DNA of 64,000 bases from Pseudosulfitobacter sp. DSM 107133. GTDB taxonomy: Bacteria; Pseudomonadota; Alphaproteobacteria; Rhodobacterales; Rhodobacteraceae. Under the pieces are notes generated by a model. That model searched no databases. It was given only the letters and a program-made list of their open reading frames with translations, and was not told where the DNA came from. Both the position numbers and the translations under genes were made by a program. The stretch lies in assembly GCF_022788695.1 (NCBI RefSeq), contig NZ_CP085154.1, forward strand, positions 124,001 to 188,000, in the 5' to 3' direction. This document shows, piece after piece, positions 36,895 to 45,110 of the stretch. Every line of letters starts with the position of its first letter. Position 1 is the first letter of the stretch.

Positions 36895-38086
36895 CCCGCC
36901 CTCGCGGCTGCTGGACCTGACACGGCTTGTGCGTCGGGCCGGGCGAGTTCTGACGGGGGTGGACCGGGTCGAGATGGCCTATTTGCGCCGGCTGGTGGCG
37001 GATGATGTTGCGGCCTTTGGTCTTGTACGTACTCCGCTGGGATATGTACTGTTGGACCGCGCAGGCATGTCCGCACTGGTAAAACGTCTGGATGGTGCGC
37101 TGGCGTGGTCTGCGCCAGATCTTCTGTCGCGTCTGGCGCGGGGACAGACGGCGGTACAACAGGCGGCACAGACGGATGTGCGCAAGCTGGCAGTGGCACG
37201 CACCCTGCCGCGCGGGCTGGCCGCCATGCTGCGCCGGCATCTGCCGCAGGGCACCAATTATCTGAATACCGGCCATTCCAATCTGACCGACCGCGTTTTG
37301 CAGGCGGTTGCCGGTTTGGGCGGGCGCACGGGCGTATTTGTTCACGATGTGATCCCGCTGGAATTTCCACAGTATCAACGTCCTGAAACCGTCGAACCCT
37401 TTCGCGCCAAGATGCGGCGGGTGCAGGCCTTTGCCGATGTGATTATCTGCAACTCTGCCGACACGCTGGAGCGCGCGGGGCGGCTGATGGGCCAGTGGGG
37501 CCCTGTGCCTGCAGGGATTGTCGCCCATCTGGGAACTGATCTGACAACAGCGCAGCCTGATCTGGTGCCTGCCGATCTGCCGCCCGCAGGCCCTTATTTC
37601 ATCAGTGTCGGCACTATCGAGCCGCGCAAGAACCATGCGCTGCTGCTGGATCTGTGGGACGCAATGAGCCCCGACGCCCCGACGCTGCTGATTTGCGGTG
37701 CGCGCGGATGGAACAATCAGGCGGTGTTCGACCGTCTGGACGCCCGCACCGATGGCAAGGTGATCGAACGCGCGGGCCTGCCTGATGGCGCGGTGGCGGC
37801 GTTGATGGCAGGGTCGTGCGGGCTGTTGTTTCCCAGCTTTGCCGAGGGCTATGGCCTGCCGCCGGTTGAAGCGGCGGCGCTGGGGGTGCCGGTGGTGGCG
37901 AATGATTTGCCGGTTCTTCGGGAAATCCTTGGAAATATTCCCGTTTACGCGCAAGCCGATGATCGGTATCTGTGGGAAAACACAATAATAGGCATGGCTG
38001 AAGCGGGGCCACAGGTTCGGAATAACATGGCATTTCAGCCAGCGAACTGGTCAGATCACTTCAACACCGTGTTAAGGTTGATTTGA
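36854..38086 (+). CDS. family 4 glycosyltransferase (GT-B)
   Basis: A 410-residue GT-B enzyme. The C-terminal half has YFISVGTIEPRKNHALLLDLW and SFAEGYGLPPVEAAALGVPVV, the donor-binding E-x7-E motif of GT4 mannosyl/glucosyltransferases. The N-terminal half is more divergent and contains VFVHDVIPLEFPQY. The ATG at 36854 overlaps galE by 41 bases; a TTG start about 24 bases later is an alternative. It probably transfers a hexose in the surface polymer. The donor is unknown. Confidence 0.85.
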   Translation: MHGDGTKLASLTNNPPSRLLDLTRLVRRAGRVLTGVDRVEMAYLRRLVADDVAAFGLVRTPLGYVLLDRAGMSALVKRLDGALAWSAPDLLSRLARGQTAVQQAAQTDVRKLAVARTLPRGLAAMLRRHLPQGTNYLNTGHSNLTDRVLQAVAGLGGRTGVFVHDVIPLEFPQYQRPETVEPFRAKMRRVQAFADVIICNSADTLERAGRLMGQWGPVPAGIVAHLGTDLTTAQPDLVPADLPPAGPYFISVGTIEPRKNHALLLDLWDAMSPDAPTLLICGARGWNNQAVFDRLDARTDGKVIERAGLPDGAVAALMAGSCGLLFPSFAEGYGLPPVEAAALGVPVVANDLPVLREILGNIPVYAQADDRYLWENTIIGMAEAGPQVRNNMAFQPANWSDHFNTVLRLI

Positions 38087-38134
38087 TAAGCGGTTAAGGG
38101 CCGGATCTATTCCGGCGGGGAAAGGGCCAACAGT

Positions 38135-39145
38135 TTGGGCGTCTGGCAGTCATACAGGCTTCGGTTGCAGCGTAAGCGTTGGCGCATCCGTGCCTTTCGC
38201 AAACGCCGTGAACTGACCCGTGTGGCGGATCGCACCGGCATCATTCATCCCAATGACATCCTGTTGTTCTCGACCCAGCGGAACGAAAAAATTCGCCTGC
38301 CGTATTTTCTGGATTACTATCGGGATCAAGGGGTTAACCATTTCCTGATCGTCGACAATGACAGCACTGACGGATCGGCGGACTATCTGGCCGATCAACC
38401 GGATGTCTCTGTCTGGAGCAGTAAGGCAAGTTACAAGAAATCGCGGTTCGGCGTTGACTGGCTGAACTGGTTACAGATGAAATATGCACATGGACACTGG
38501 TGCCTGACGGTCGATCCTGATGAATTCCTGATTTATCCGTTCTGCGACACGCGCCCCCTGCGGGCGCTGACCGACTGGCTGGACGCGTCGTCGATCAAAT
38601 CTTTCAGTGCCATGCTGCTGGACATGTACCCCAAGGGGCGGCTGGACGCACATCCCTATCAGCCGGGACAAAACCCGATCGAGATTGCAGGCTGGTTTGA
38701 CAGCGGCAACTATACGATGTCGCGCAACCGTCTGTTCGGGAACCTTTGGATTCAGGGCGGCCCGCGCGCCCGCGTCTTTTTCCCCGACCAGCCCGAAAAT
38801 GCGCCGGCCCTGAACAAGGTGCCGCTGGTCAAATGGGACAAGAAATATGCCTATGTCAGCTCGACCCACATGCTGCTGCCGCGCGGGTTGAATCAGGTCT
38901 ATGACGAATGGGGCGGCGAAAAGGCCAGCGGGGTTTTGCTGCACGCCAAGTTCCTGGACACGTTTACCGCCAAAGCCGCCGAAGAGCTGAGCCGTGGCCA
39001 GCACTACAGCGCGTCGGTCGAATACAAAGCCTATGCAGAAAGTCTGAAAGACGATCCCGACCTGTGGTGCAAATGGTCTGAAAAATACATCAACTGGCGA
39101 CAGCTTGAGATTCTGGGTCTGATGTCGAAAGGCAACTGGGCGTGA
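38135..39145 (+). CDS. family 2-type glycosyltransferase (Glyco_tranf_2_4-like)
   Basis: A 336-residue protein with a compact GT-A domain: NDILLFSTQRNEKIRLPYFL, HFLIVDNDSTDGSADYL and the metal motif LTVDPDEFLIYP. The C-terminal part has WIQGGPRARVFF and HMLLPRG. It begins at a TTG codon (38135) preceded by GGGGAAAGG; no ATG is available at the N terminus, which is very basic (RLRLQRKRWRIRAFRKRRE) and may touch the membrane. Its end overlaps the next gene by 4 bases (GTGA). It probably adds a sugar to the exported glycan. Confidence 0.8.
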   Translation: MGVWQSYRLRLQRKRWRIRAFRKRRELTRVADRTGIIHPNDILLFSTQRNEKIRLPYFLDYYRDQGVNHFLIVDNDSTDGSADYLADQPDVSVWSSKASYKKSRFGVDWLNWLQMKYAHGHWCLTVDPDEFLIYPFCDTRPLRALTDWLDASSIKSFSAMLLDMYPKGRLDAHPYQPGQNPIEIAGWFDSGNYTMSRNRLFGNLWIQGGPRARVFFPDQPENAPALNKVPLVKWDKKYAYVSSTHMLLPRGLNQVYDEWGGEKASGVLLHAKFLDTFTAKAAEELSRGQHYSASVEYKAYAESLKDDPDLWCKWSEKYINWRQLEILGLMSKGNWA

Positions 39146-40839
39146 GCGTCGGGATCATCATGCTGGTGCACACGGCGCTGGGGCGGGCAGAACAGGCCGC
39201 GCGCCATTGGTCGGCGGCGGGCTGTCCGGTGGTGATTCACGTTGACAAGGGGGTGCCCCGCGCCACCTACGAGCGGTTCGTGGCGTCGTTGTCGGATGTG
39301 AAGAATCTTGAGTTCAGCGCGCGCTATCGCTGTGAGTGGGGCACCTGGGGTATTGTTGCCGCTTCGCAGGCTGCCTCTGAACTGATGCTGGACCGGTTCC
39401 GGCATGTGCGCCACGTTTATCTGGCGTCGGGGTCGTGTCTGCCGCTGCGCCCTGTGGAAGAGCTGATTGAATACCTCGAAGCGCGCCCGCAAACCGATTT
39501 TATCGAAAGCGCGACAACCGCCGATGTGCCGTGGACGGTGGGCGGTCTGGACCATGAACGCTTTACCCTGCGGTTTCCGTTCTCGTGGAAGCGCAACCGC
39601 TTCTTGTTCGACAAATATGTGGAATTTCAGCGCAGGTTCCGAATGCGGCGCTCGATGCCCAACGGATTGACGCCGCATATGGGGTCACAGTGGTGGTGTC
39701 TGACGCGCCAGACCCTGTCTGCCATTCTGCAAGACCCCGACCGCGCCGAATACGACAGGTTTTTTCGTCAGGTCTGGATCCCTGACGAAAGCTATTTCCA
39801 GACGCTGGCGCGCCAATATGCGATCAAGATCGAAAGCCGGTCGCTGACCCTGTCCAAGTTCGACTTTCAGGGCAAGCCGCACATCTTTTATGATGACCAC
39901 CTGCAATTGCTGCGCCGGTCCGACTGTTTTGTCGCCCGCAAGATCTGGCCCTTTGCCGACCGTCTGTACGAGGCGTTTCTGACCGACCCCGCTGGTGCCA
40001 TGAAGCGGACCGAGCCGAACCCCGGCAAGATCGACCGCATCTTTGCCAAGGCCGTCGACCGGCGAACGCGCGGACGCCCCGGCCTGTATATGCAAAGCCG
40101 CTTTCCCAACGAAGACTGGGAAAACGGTGTCACCGCCGCGCCCTATTCCGTGTTTTGCGGCTTTTCCGAAGTGTTTGAAAATTTCGACCCGTGGCTGGCA
40201 AAGTCGACGGGGGCGCGGGTGCATGGCCATTTGTTTGCACCAGACCGCGCCCATTTTGCCGAAGGGCAAACCACGATTCACGGTGCGCTGAGCGAAGCAC
40301 CGGAATTGCGCGATTATAACGCTGCGGCGTTCCTGACCAATCTGATCTGGAACACGCGCGGCGAACGGCAGTGTTTCCAGTTCGGTCCCGCAGACAATCA
40401 GGCGATCAACTGGCGTATGGCCAAAGATCCAAACGCGCAGATTTCGGTGATCAGCGGGGCCTGGGCGGTGCCGTTGTTCCGGTCGAACCGCAACTTTATG
40501 GACATCCGCAAAGAGGCGGCCGCCCTGCAAAAGATCGAAAGCGATTTCCTGAATGTGCTGCGCTCGCCCTATACCAAGGCGCGGGTGCGCATCTGGATGA
40601 TGGCTGAATTCATCGAGGCACCGATGGAGCCGCTTCAGGGCATTCTGGACGAAATCGGCCCCACCCAGCAGCGCCGCCTGTCAGAGGTGCCCAAGATGGT
40701 GGACCTCAGCGGCTTTGGCCAGTTTTTGCAAAACCTGAAAAATCAGGGGATGCACCCATATTTGATGGGCGATTTCCCCGTGGAACGCGGCATTGAGGCG
40801 CAATCCGAAGCGCCGCGAAAACCCTATTTGGTAAGATAA
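39142..40839 (+). CDS. two-domain branching glycosyltransferase (GT14-like plus DUF5927/5928-like)
   Basis: A 565-residue protein starting with GTG inside the previous gene's stop (GTGA). Residues about 1-270 match core-2/I-branching beta-1,6-N-acetylglucosaminyltransferases: IIMLVHTAL, HVDKGVPRATYE, VYLASGSCLPLRP and GSQWWCLTRQTL. Residues about 290-560 form a second domain of unknown activity, with SVFCGFSEVFENFDPWL, ARVHGHLFAPDRA and a conserved Asn-rich core. This pairing is seen in related marine alphaproteobacteria. It starts 4 bp before the sulfotransferase gene, so glycan branching and sulfation may be coordinated. Confidence 0.82.
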   Translation: MSVGIIMLVHTALGRAEQAARHWSAAGCPVVIHVDKGVPRATYERFVASLSDVKNLEFSARYRCEWGTWGIVAASQAASELMLDRFRHVRHVYLASGSCLPLRPVEELIEYLEARPQTDFIESATTADVPWTVGGLDHERFTLRFPFSWKRNRFLFDKYVEFQRRFRMRRSMPNGLTPHMGSQWWCLTRQTLSAILQDPDRAEYDRFFRQVWIPDESYFQTLARQYAIKIESRSLTLSKFDFQGKPHIFYDDHLQLLRRSDCFVARKIWPFADRLYEAFLTDPAGAMKRTEPNPGKIDRIFAKAVDRRTRGRPGLYMQSRFPNEDWENGVTAAPYSVFCGFSEVFENFDPWLAKSTGARVHGHLFAPDRAHFAEGQTTIHGALSEAPELRDYNAAAFLTNLIWNTRGERQCFQFGPADNQAINWRMAKDPNAQISVISGAWAVPLFRSNRNFMDIRKEAAALQKIESDFLNVLRSPYTKARVRIWMMAEFIEAPMEPLQGILDEIGPTQQRRLSEVPKMVDLSGFGQFLQNLKNQGMHPYLMGDFPVERGIEAQSEAPRKPYLVR

Positions 40840-40842
40840 ACG

Positions 40843-42270
40843 ATGCCGCAGAACTTTGACTATTTCGTGGTGTTTGCCGAAATGCGCACCGGTTCGAACT
40901 TTCTTGAAACCAACCTGAACGCCTTTGATGGCATCACCTGCCACGGCGAGGCGTTTAATCCGCATTTCATCGGTTATCCGAATGTCACCGAAGTTCTGGG
41001 CGTGACCCAGGCCGCGCGTGACGCCGATCCCAAGGGGTTGCTCAAGGTGATCCGTAAGGAAACCGACGGTTTGGGTGGTTTCCGGTATTTCCACGACCAC
41101 GATCCGCGTGTGTTCGATGCAGTGATGGACGACCCCAGATGCGCCAAAATCGTGCTGACCCGCAATCCGGTGGACAGCTATGTGTCATGGAAGATCGCGC
41201 AGGCTACGGGGCAATGGAAGCTGACGGATGTCAAACGTCGCAAGGAAGGCGCGGCCGCTTTTGATGCGGCCGAGTTTGAGGCCCATCTCGAGGCGCTGCA
41301 AAGCTTTCAGGTGACGCTGATGAACCGTTTGCAAGTGTCGGGGCAAACCGCGTTCTACGTTGCCTATGAAGATCTGCAAAGCGTCGAGGTGATGAACGGG
41401 CTGGCGGCCTATCTGGGGGTGGAAAGCCGGCTGGAAGGTTTGGACAAGAGCCTGAAAAAGCAGAACCCCAGCCCGATCACCGAAAAAGTGATCAATGCCG
41501 AAGAGATGGCAGAGGCGTTGAACGGTTTAGACCGCTTTAACCTGACCCGCACGCCCAACTTTGAGCCGCGCCGCGGGGCGGTGATCCCGACCTATGTGGC
41601 GGCGGCCAAGGCGCCGTTGCTGTACCTGCCCATGCGCAGCGGCCCCGAAGACCAGATATACGCCTGGATGGCCGCGTTGGACGGTGTCAGCCCGGACGAG
41701 TTGCTGCGCAAGATGTCCCAGAAGAGCCTGCGCCAGTGGAAGCGCCGCAATCGCGGGCATCGCAGCTTTACCGTGCTGCGCCACCCTGCGGCGCGGGCGC
41801 ACCATGCGTTTTGCCATCGCATCCTGATCCCGGGGCCTGACTGTTACGATGCACTGCGCCAGACGCTGATCCGTCGCTATGCCCTGCCGATCCCGCAAGA
41901 GGCGCCTGACGCCAGCTATGACCGCGCGGCGCACCATCGGGCGTTTTCGGCTTTCCTGACCTTTCTCAAGGGCAACCTGTCAGGTCAGACAGCCATTCGG
42001 GTTGATGCGGCATGGTGTACCCAGTCGCAGGCCGTGCAGGGGTTTGGTGACTTCGTGCTGCCTGACCGGATGATCCGCGAGGAAAATCTGGAGGAAGAGC
42101 TGGGGCAACTGGCAGCACAGATCGGGGTGCAGACCGTGCCCGCGTTGCCGCCGGTGTCGGACCCCGGTCCGTTCACGCTGAAAGACATCTACGACGACAG
42201 CATCGAATCGCTGGTTTCGGACGTCTATCAGCGGGATTACATGATGTTCGGCTTTTCGCGCTGGGCGTAA
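40843..42270 (+). CDS. tandem-domain sulfotransferase
   Basis: A 475-residue protein with two sulfotransferase-like halves. In the first, the 5'-phosphosulfate loop is EMRTGSNFLE (residues 13-22) and the 3'-phosphate motif TRNPVDSYVSWK (106-117), as in Stf0/NodH-type enzymes. In the second, from about residue 250, LLYLPMRSGPEDQIYAW and SFTVLRHPAARAHHAF (308-323) sit at matching places, but the first loop lacks the usual Gly-Ser-Thr, so this half may bind substrate rather than PAPS. It likely sulfates the glycan made here. cysQ would clear the PAP produced. It ends one base before ptsN's stop (convergent). Confidence 0.85.
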   Translation: MPQNFDYFVVFAEMRTGSNFLETNLNAFDGITCHGEAFNPHFIGYPNVTEVLGVTQAARDADPKGLLKVIRKETDGLGGFRYFHDHDPRVFDAVMDDPRCAKIVLTRNPVDSYVSWKIAQATGQWKLTDVKRRKEGAAAFDAAEFEAHLEALQSFQVTLMNRLQVSGQTAFYVAYEDLQSVEVMNGLAAYLGVESRLEGLDKSLKKQNPSPITEKVINAEEMAEALNGLDRFNLTRTPNFEPRRGAVIPTYVAAAKAPLLYLPMRSGPEDQIYAWMAALDGVSPDELLRKMSQKSLRQWKRRNRGHRSFTVLRHPAARAHHAFCHRILIPGPDCYDALRQTLIRRYALPIPQEAPDASYDRAAHHRAFSAFLTFLKGNLSGQTAIRVDAAWCTQSQAVQGFGDFVLPDRMIREENLEEELGQLAAQIGVQTVPALPPVSDPGPFTLKDIYDDSIESLVSDVYQRDYMMFGFSRWA

Positions 42271-42735
42271 TCAGGCCGCTTGGGCCGACTGTCCTTCTGA
42301 CAGGATGGTATACAGCGTGCCGGCGTCATGGTTGGCGCGCAGTTTGGTGCAGATAGATGTGTCGCGCAGGGTGCGTGACACCAGCGCCAGCGCCTTGAGG
42401 TGTTCGACGCCGGCGTCCTCGGGAGCAAACAGCGCAAAGGCAATATCGACGGGCTGGCGGTCAACCGAGCTGAAGTCGATGGGTTTGTCCAGAACGACAA
42501 AAACGCCAATGACTTCGTCCACGCCGTCCAGTCGCGCATGCGGCAGCGCAACGCCACGGCCAACGCCGGTCGGTCCCAGCGCTTCGCGGGCCATCAGCGC
42601 TTCGATCACCTGACCGGCATCCAAGCCATAGGCGCTGTGCGCGAGATCAGAGATCTCGTGCAGCAGACGTTTCTTGCTAGAGGCCGAGGTTAACACCTTG
42701 ACGGCTTCCGGCTTCAGAAGCTTTGCAAATTCCAT
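42271..42735 (-). CDS. ptsN: nitrogen-related PTS EIIA component
   Basis: A 154-residue EIIA(Ntr). The phosphorylated residue is His66 in GVALPHARLDG. It belongs to the regulatory PTS (PtsP-NPr-EIIA) that links carbon, nitrogen and potassium status and does not transport sugar. The ATG at 42735 gives the usual length; a start 12 bp earlier is possible. It lies 42 bp downstream of hpf in the typical hpf-ptsN pair. Confidence 0.94.
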   Translation of the reverse strand: MEFAKLLKPEAVKVLTSASSKKRLLHEISDLAHSAYGLDAGQVIEALMAREALGPTGVGRGVALPHARLDGVDEVIGVFVVLDKPIDFSSVDRQPVDIAFALFAPEDAGVEHLKALALVSRTLRDTSICTKLRANHDAGTLYTILSEGQSAQAA

Positions 42736-42776
42736 TCTGGCTCGCACTGCTCTGGCGCCTCGGCGCCGTTAAATCC

Positions 42777-43340
42777 TTATGGGTCGATCCAGCCGATATT
42801 GCCGTCTTCGCGACGATACACGACGTTCAAACCATCCTGTCCTTCTTTCCGAAACACAAGAACCGGCGCACCTGCCAGTTCCATTTGCATCACGGCCTCG
42901 CCGACACTCAGCGATTGAATCTTGGTTTCCATCTCCGCCACGATCATCGGTTGCAGCGAATCCGGTTCAGGCACGGTTTCATCGGCCTCGGAGGCGAGGA
43001 TATAAGAGGAAGCGCCGAAGAGTTCAACCGGCTCGGGTCGATCCTTGTGGTGGTCTTTCAATCGCCGCTTGTAACGCCGCAATTGTTTTTCCATTTTTTC
43101 ACAGCAGGCTTCAAAAGCGGCATAGATTTCCGTGCCGCGTGCCTTGGCCGTGGCGGTTAGTCCCGTAGACAGGTGAACGGTCGCCTCGCAGACAAATTCG
43201 TGACCAGACTTTGAAAACACCACCTGAGCATCTGTCGGGCGGTCGGCGTATTTTCCGACTGCCGTGCCCAGTTCGGTCTGGACATGTGTTTGCAGTGCTG
43301 AGCCGATGTCGATCTGTTTGCCGCTGATTTGGTACCGCAT
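42777..43340 (-). CDS. hpf: long-form ribosome hibernation promoting factor
   Basis: A 187-residue long HPF. The N-terminal 100 residues are the ribosome-binding HPF/RaiA domain (YQISGKQIDIGSALQTHV, then ECEATVHLSTGLTATAKARG in context); after a charged linker, the C-terminal 55 residues form the dimerisation domain (PMIVAEMETKIQSLSVGEAVMQMEL, GNIGWIDP). It makes 100S ribosome dimers in stationary phase. About 250 bp separate its start from repeat copy 3; no other gene was found there, so its promoter should lie in it. Confidence 0.94.
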   Translation of the reverse strand: MRYQISGKQIDIGSALQTHVQTELGTAVGKYADRPTDAQVVFSKSGHEFVCEATVHLSTGLTATAKARGTEIYAAFEACCEKMEKQLRRYKRRLKDHHKDRPEPVELFGASSYILASEADETVPEPDSLQPMIVAEMETKIQSLSVGEAVMQMELAGAPVLVFRKEGQDGLNVVYRREDGNIGWIDP

Positions 43341-43596
43341 TGTCTCTCCTCACGGTTAAGGATCCGGACGGATTGCGACAGGTCACACGGGACCTGTCGT
43401 GGTCCTAGGTCAGGATCTCTGGAAAAGGCAAAGCGTTAAGATGCAGTGTCATCGCTTGATTGCTCAAGGCGGATGTCACAGCAGTCTTCTTACGCGCTTT
43501 TGCCATGCCCTATTCAGCGCTCAAACATGCCGGTCTGTCAATCAAAAGCGCTGCCCGATGGGTCAAGTTTTGCCGACAAGTCATTTTAATCGGCTA

Positions 43597-43858
43597 GGGT
43601 CTGGACCCATTGATCTTACGTCGTCAGTTTGACAGATTTTTCCGCTGAAAAGCAGCATCTGTGCAGGAATAGTGGTTCTATTTCAAACAGATGCGCCGCA
43701 GGCTGCGGGAAAATCCGTCAAACCCGCAGGGCGGCTATTTCACTTCATTTCAGCGTCTTGGGCCGCTTGCAAATAGAACCACTATTGGCAGCACGACCCA
43801 AACCACTGAAATTTCGCGAAATTGCCGCTGGCGACGTAAGATCAATGGGTCCAGACCC
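43597..43858 (+). repeat. MITE-like structured repeat, copy 3 (262 bp)
   Basis: Reference copy. It is flanked by TA (43595-43596, 43859-43860). The inverted ends span about 31 bp with one mismatch, starting GGGTCTGGACCC, itself nearly palindromic. Arm A pairs GTTTGACAGATTTTTCCGC with GCGGGAAAATCCGTCAAAC and has an inner stem GCATCTGT/ACAGATGC. Arm B pairs sequences around TTTCAGCG and CACTGAAA. The tips are AATAGTGGTTCTATT (43668-43682) and AATAGAACCACTATT (43772-43786), exact reverse complements. The right end gives lptB its TAG stop. Confidence 0.92.
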
Positions 43859-44616
43859 TAAGAAACGCGGAAATTCTCGCCAAGGTAAACGCGCCGCACA
43901 TTCTGGTTCTCGACCACCTCGGCGGGGGTGCCCGACATCAGAACCTTGCCTTCGTGCAGGATATAGGCGCGGTCGACAATTTCCAGTGTTTCCCGCACGT
44001 TATGGTCCGTAATCAGCACGCCGATGCCACGCTTTTTCAGATCCGCGACCAAATGGCGAATGTCGCCCACGCTGATCGGATCGACGCCGGCAAAAGGTTC
44101 GTCCAGCAGCAGGAACTTGGGATTCGCGGCCAGACAGCGGGCAATTTCGACGCGGCGGCGTTCGCCCCCCGACAGGGCCAGCGCGGGGGCACGGCGCAAG
44201 TGTTCGATCGAGAATTCGGACAGCAATTCTTCCAGCCGTTCGCGTCGCTTGTGGCGGTGCGTTTCGGTGATATCGAGGATGGCCGAGATGTTGTCCTGAA
44301 CGCTGAGGCCGCGAAAAATGCTCATCTCCTGCGGCAAGTATCCGATGCCCATCTGGGCGCGACGGTACATGGGCAGGGTCGTCACGTCGGTGCCGTCGAC
44401 CTTGACACTGCCACCCTCGGGGGTGACCAGACCGGCAATCGCGTAGAACGTTGTGGTCTTACCCGACCCGTTCGGGCCCAGCAGCGCGACAACCTCGCCG
44501 CGATCAAGGTGCATGGAAAAGTCGCGAATGACGACCTTCTTGCGATAGGATTTGCGCAAGTGCGAGATGTGCAGCCCGGCGTTTGTGGCTGCGATTGACA
44601 GATCGGGTGCAGACAT
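43858..44616 (-). CDS. lptB: LPS export ABC transporter ATP-binding protein
   Basis: A 252-residue ATPase that powers LPS extraction from the inner membrane with LptFG. Walker A is GPNGSGKT (47-54), the signature LSGGERR (148-154) and Walker B FLLLDEP (168-174), followed by the switch His in LITDHNVRET. The C terminus is RVYLGENFRVS. Its stop TAG is made of the TA target plus the first G of repeat copy 3; reconstruction shows the original stop was also TAG, so the protein is unchanged. It overlaps lptA by one base. Confidence 0.96.
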   Translation of the reverse strand: MSAPDLSIAATNAGLHISHLRKSYRKKVVIRDFSMHLDRGEVVALLGPNGSGKTTTFYAIAGLVTPEGGSVKVDGTDVTTLPMYRRAQMGIGYLPQEMSIFRGLSVQDNISAILDITETHRHKRRERLEELLSEFSIEHLRRAPALALSGGERRRVEIARCLAANPKFLLLDEPFAGVDPISVGDIRHLVADLKKRGIGVLITDHNVRETLEIVDRAYILHEGKVLMSGTPAEVVENQNVRRVYLGENFRVS

Positions 44617-45104
44617 TAGTTGTTTCCGGTTTGCAGGATCGTTTTGACCCGGCCAGACATGCGCGCGGTGCCGGTGCGCAGGTTCACAAACATTTTCTCA
44701 GCCGTCAGTGCGCTTTGCCCCTGGGTCAAAAGCACATTGCCTGTCATCTCGATTTCACCCGAATCAATGTTGTAATCGGCACGCTCGGCTTCGGCAGCAT
44801 CTGCGCCGGTTACCAATGTGACGCCGCCGGTGGCCTGAAGCTTGGCGATGCCTGCGTTTTGCGATCTGTATGTCACCAGCACCCGTGCCGCCGACAGGCG
44901 CATGTCGCCCTGACCGATCAGAACGTTGCCGGTAAATACGGCCGTCCCAGAAGATTGGTCCACTGACAGATTGTCAGCCGTGACCTCGACAGGCAGGGTT
45001 GTGTCCTGCTGTATGGTGCCAAAAGTGACATTCGTCCCTTGCGCCAGAATGGGCGCGGGGCTGGCGAGCAACAGGGCGGTCATCAGGGCACGAAGGATGT
45101 TCAC
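44616..45104 (-). CDS. lptA: LPS transport periplasmic protein LptA
   Basis: A 162-residue OstA-like protein with a signal peptide (ALMTALLLASPAPILAQG). The mature part is the repeating beta-jellyroll that bridges LPS across the periplasm, with VTADNLSVDQSSGTAVFTGNV and MTGNVLLTQGQSAL. It lies between lptC and lptB with almost no spacing. Confidence 0.93.
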   Translation of the reverse strand: MNILRALMTALLLASPAPILAQGTNVTFGTIQQDTTLPVEVTADNLSVDQSSGTAVFTGNVLIGQGDMRLSAARVLVTYRSQNAGIAKLQATGGVTLVTGADAAEAERADYNIDSGEIEMTGNVLLTQGQSALTAEKMFVNLRTGTARMSGRVKTILQTGNN

Positions 45105-45110
45105 GATAGA

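Noticed and set aside
43341..43594. A lost rpoN gene between lptB and hpf
   Set aside because: rpoN lies here in many alphaproteobacteria, but the 250-bp gap shows no RpoN remnant; only repeat copy 3 separates the genes, and absence of rpoN here may be normal for this family.
43629..44012. Short frames running through the structured repeats (also 14347-14718 and 30991-31272)
   Set aside because: The peptides (starting MTDFSA or similar) come from the inverted repeat sequence, lack ribosome sites and change frame with the copy-specific insertions.
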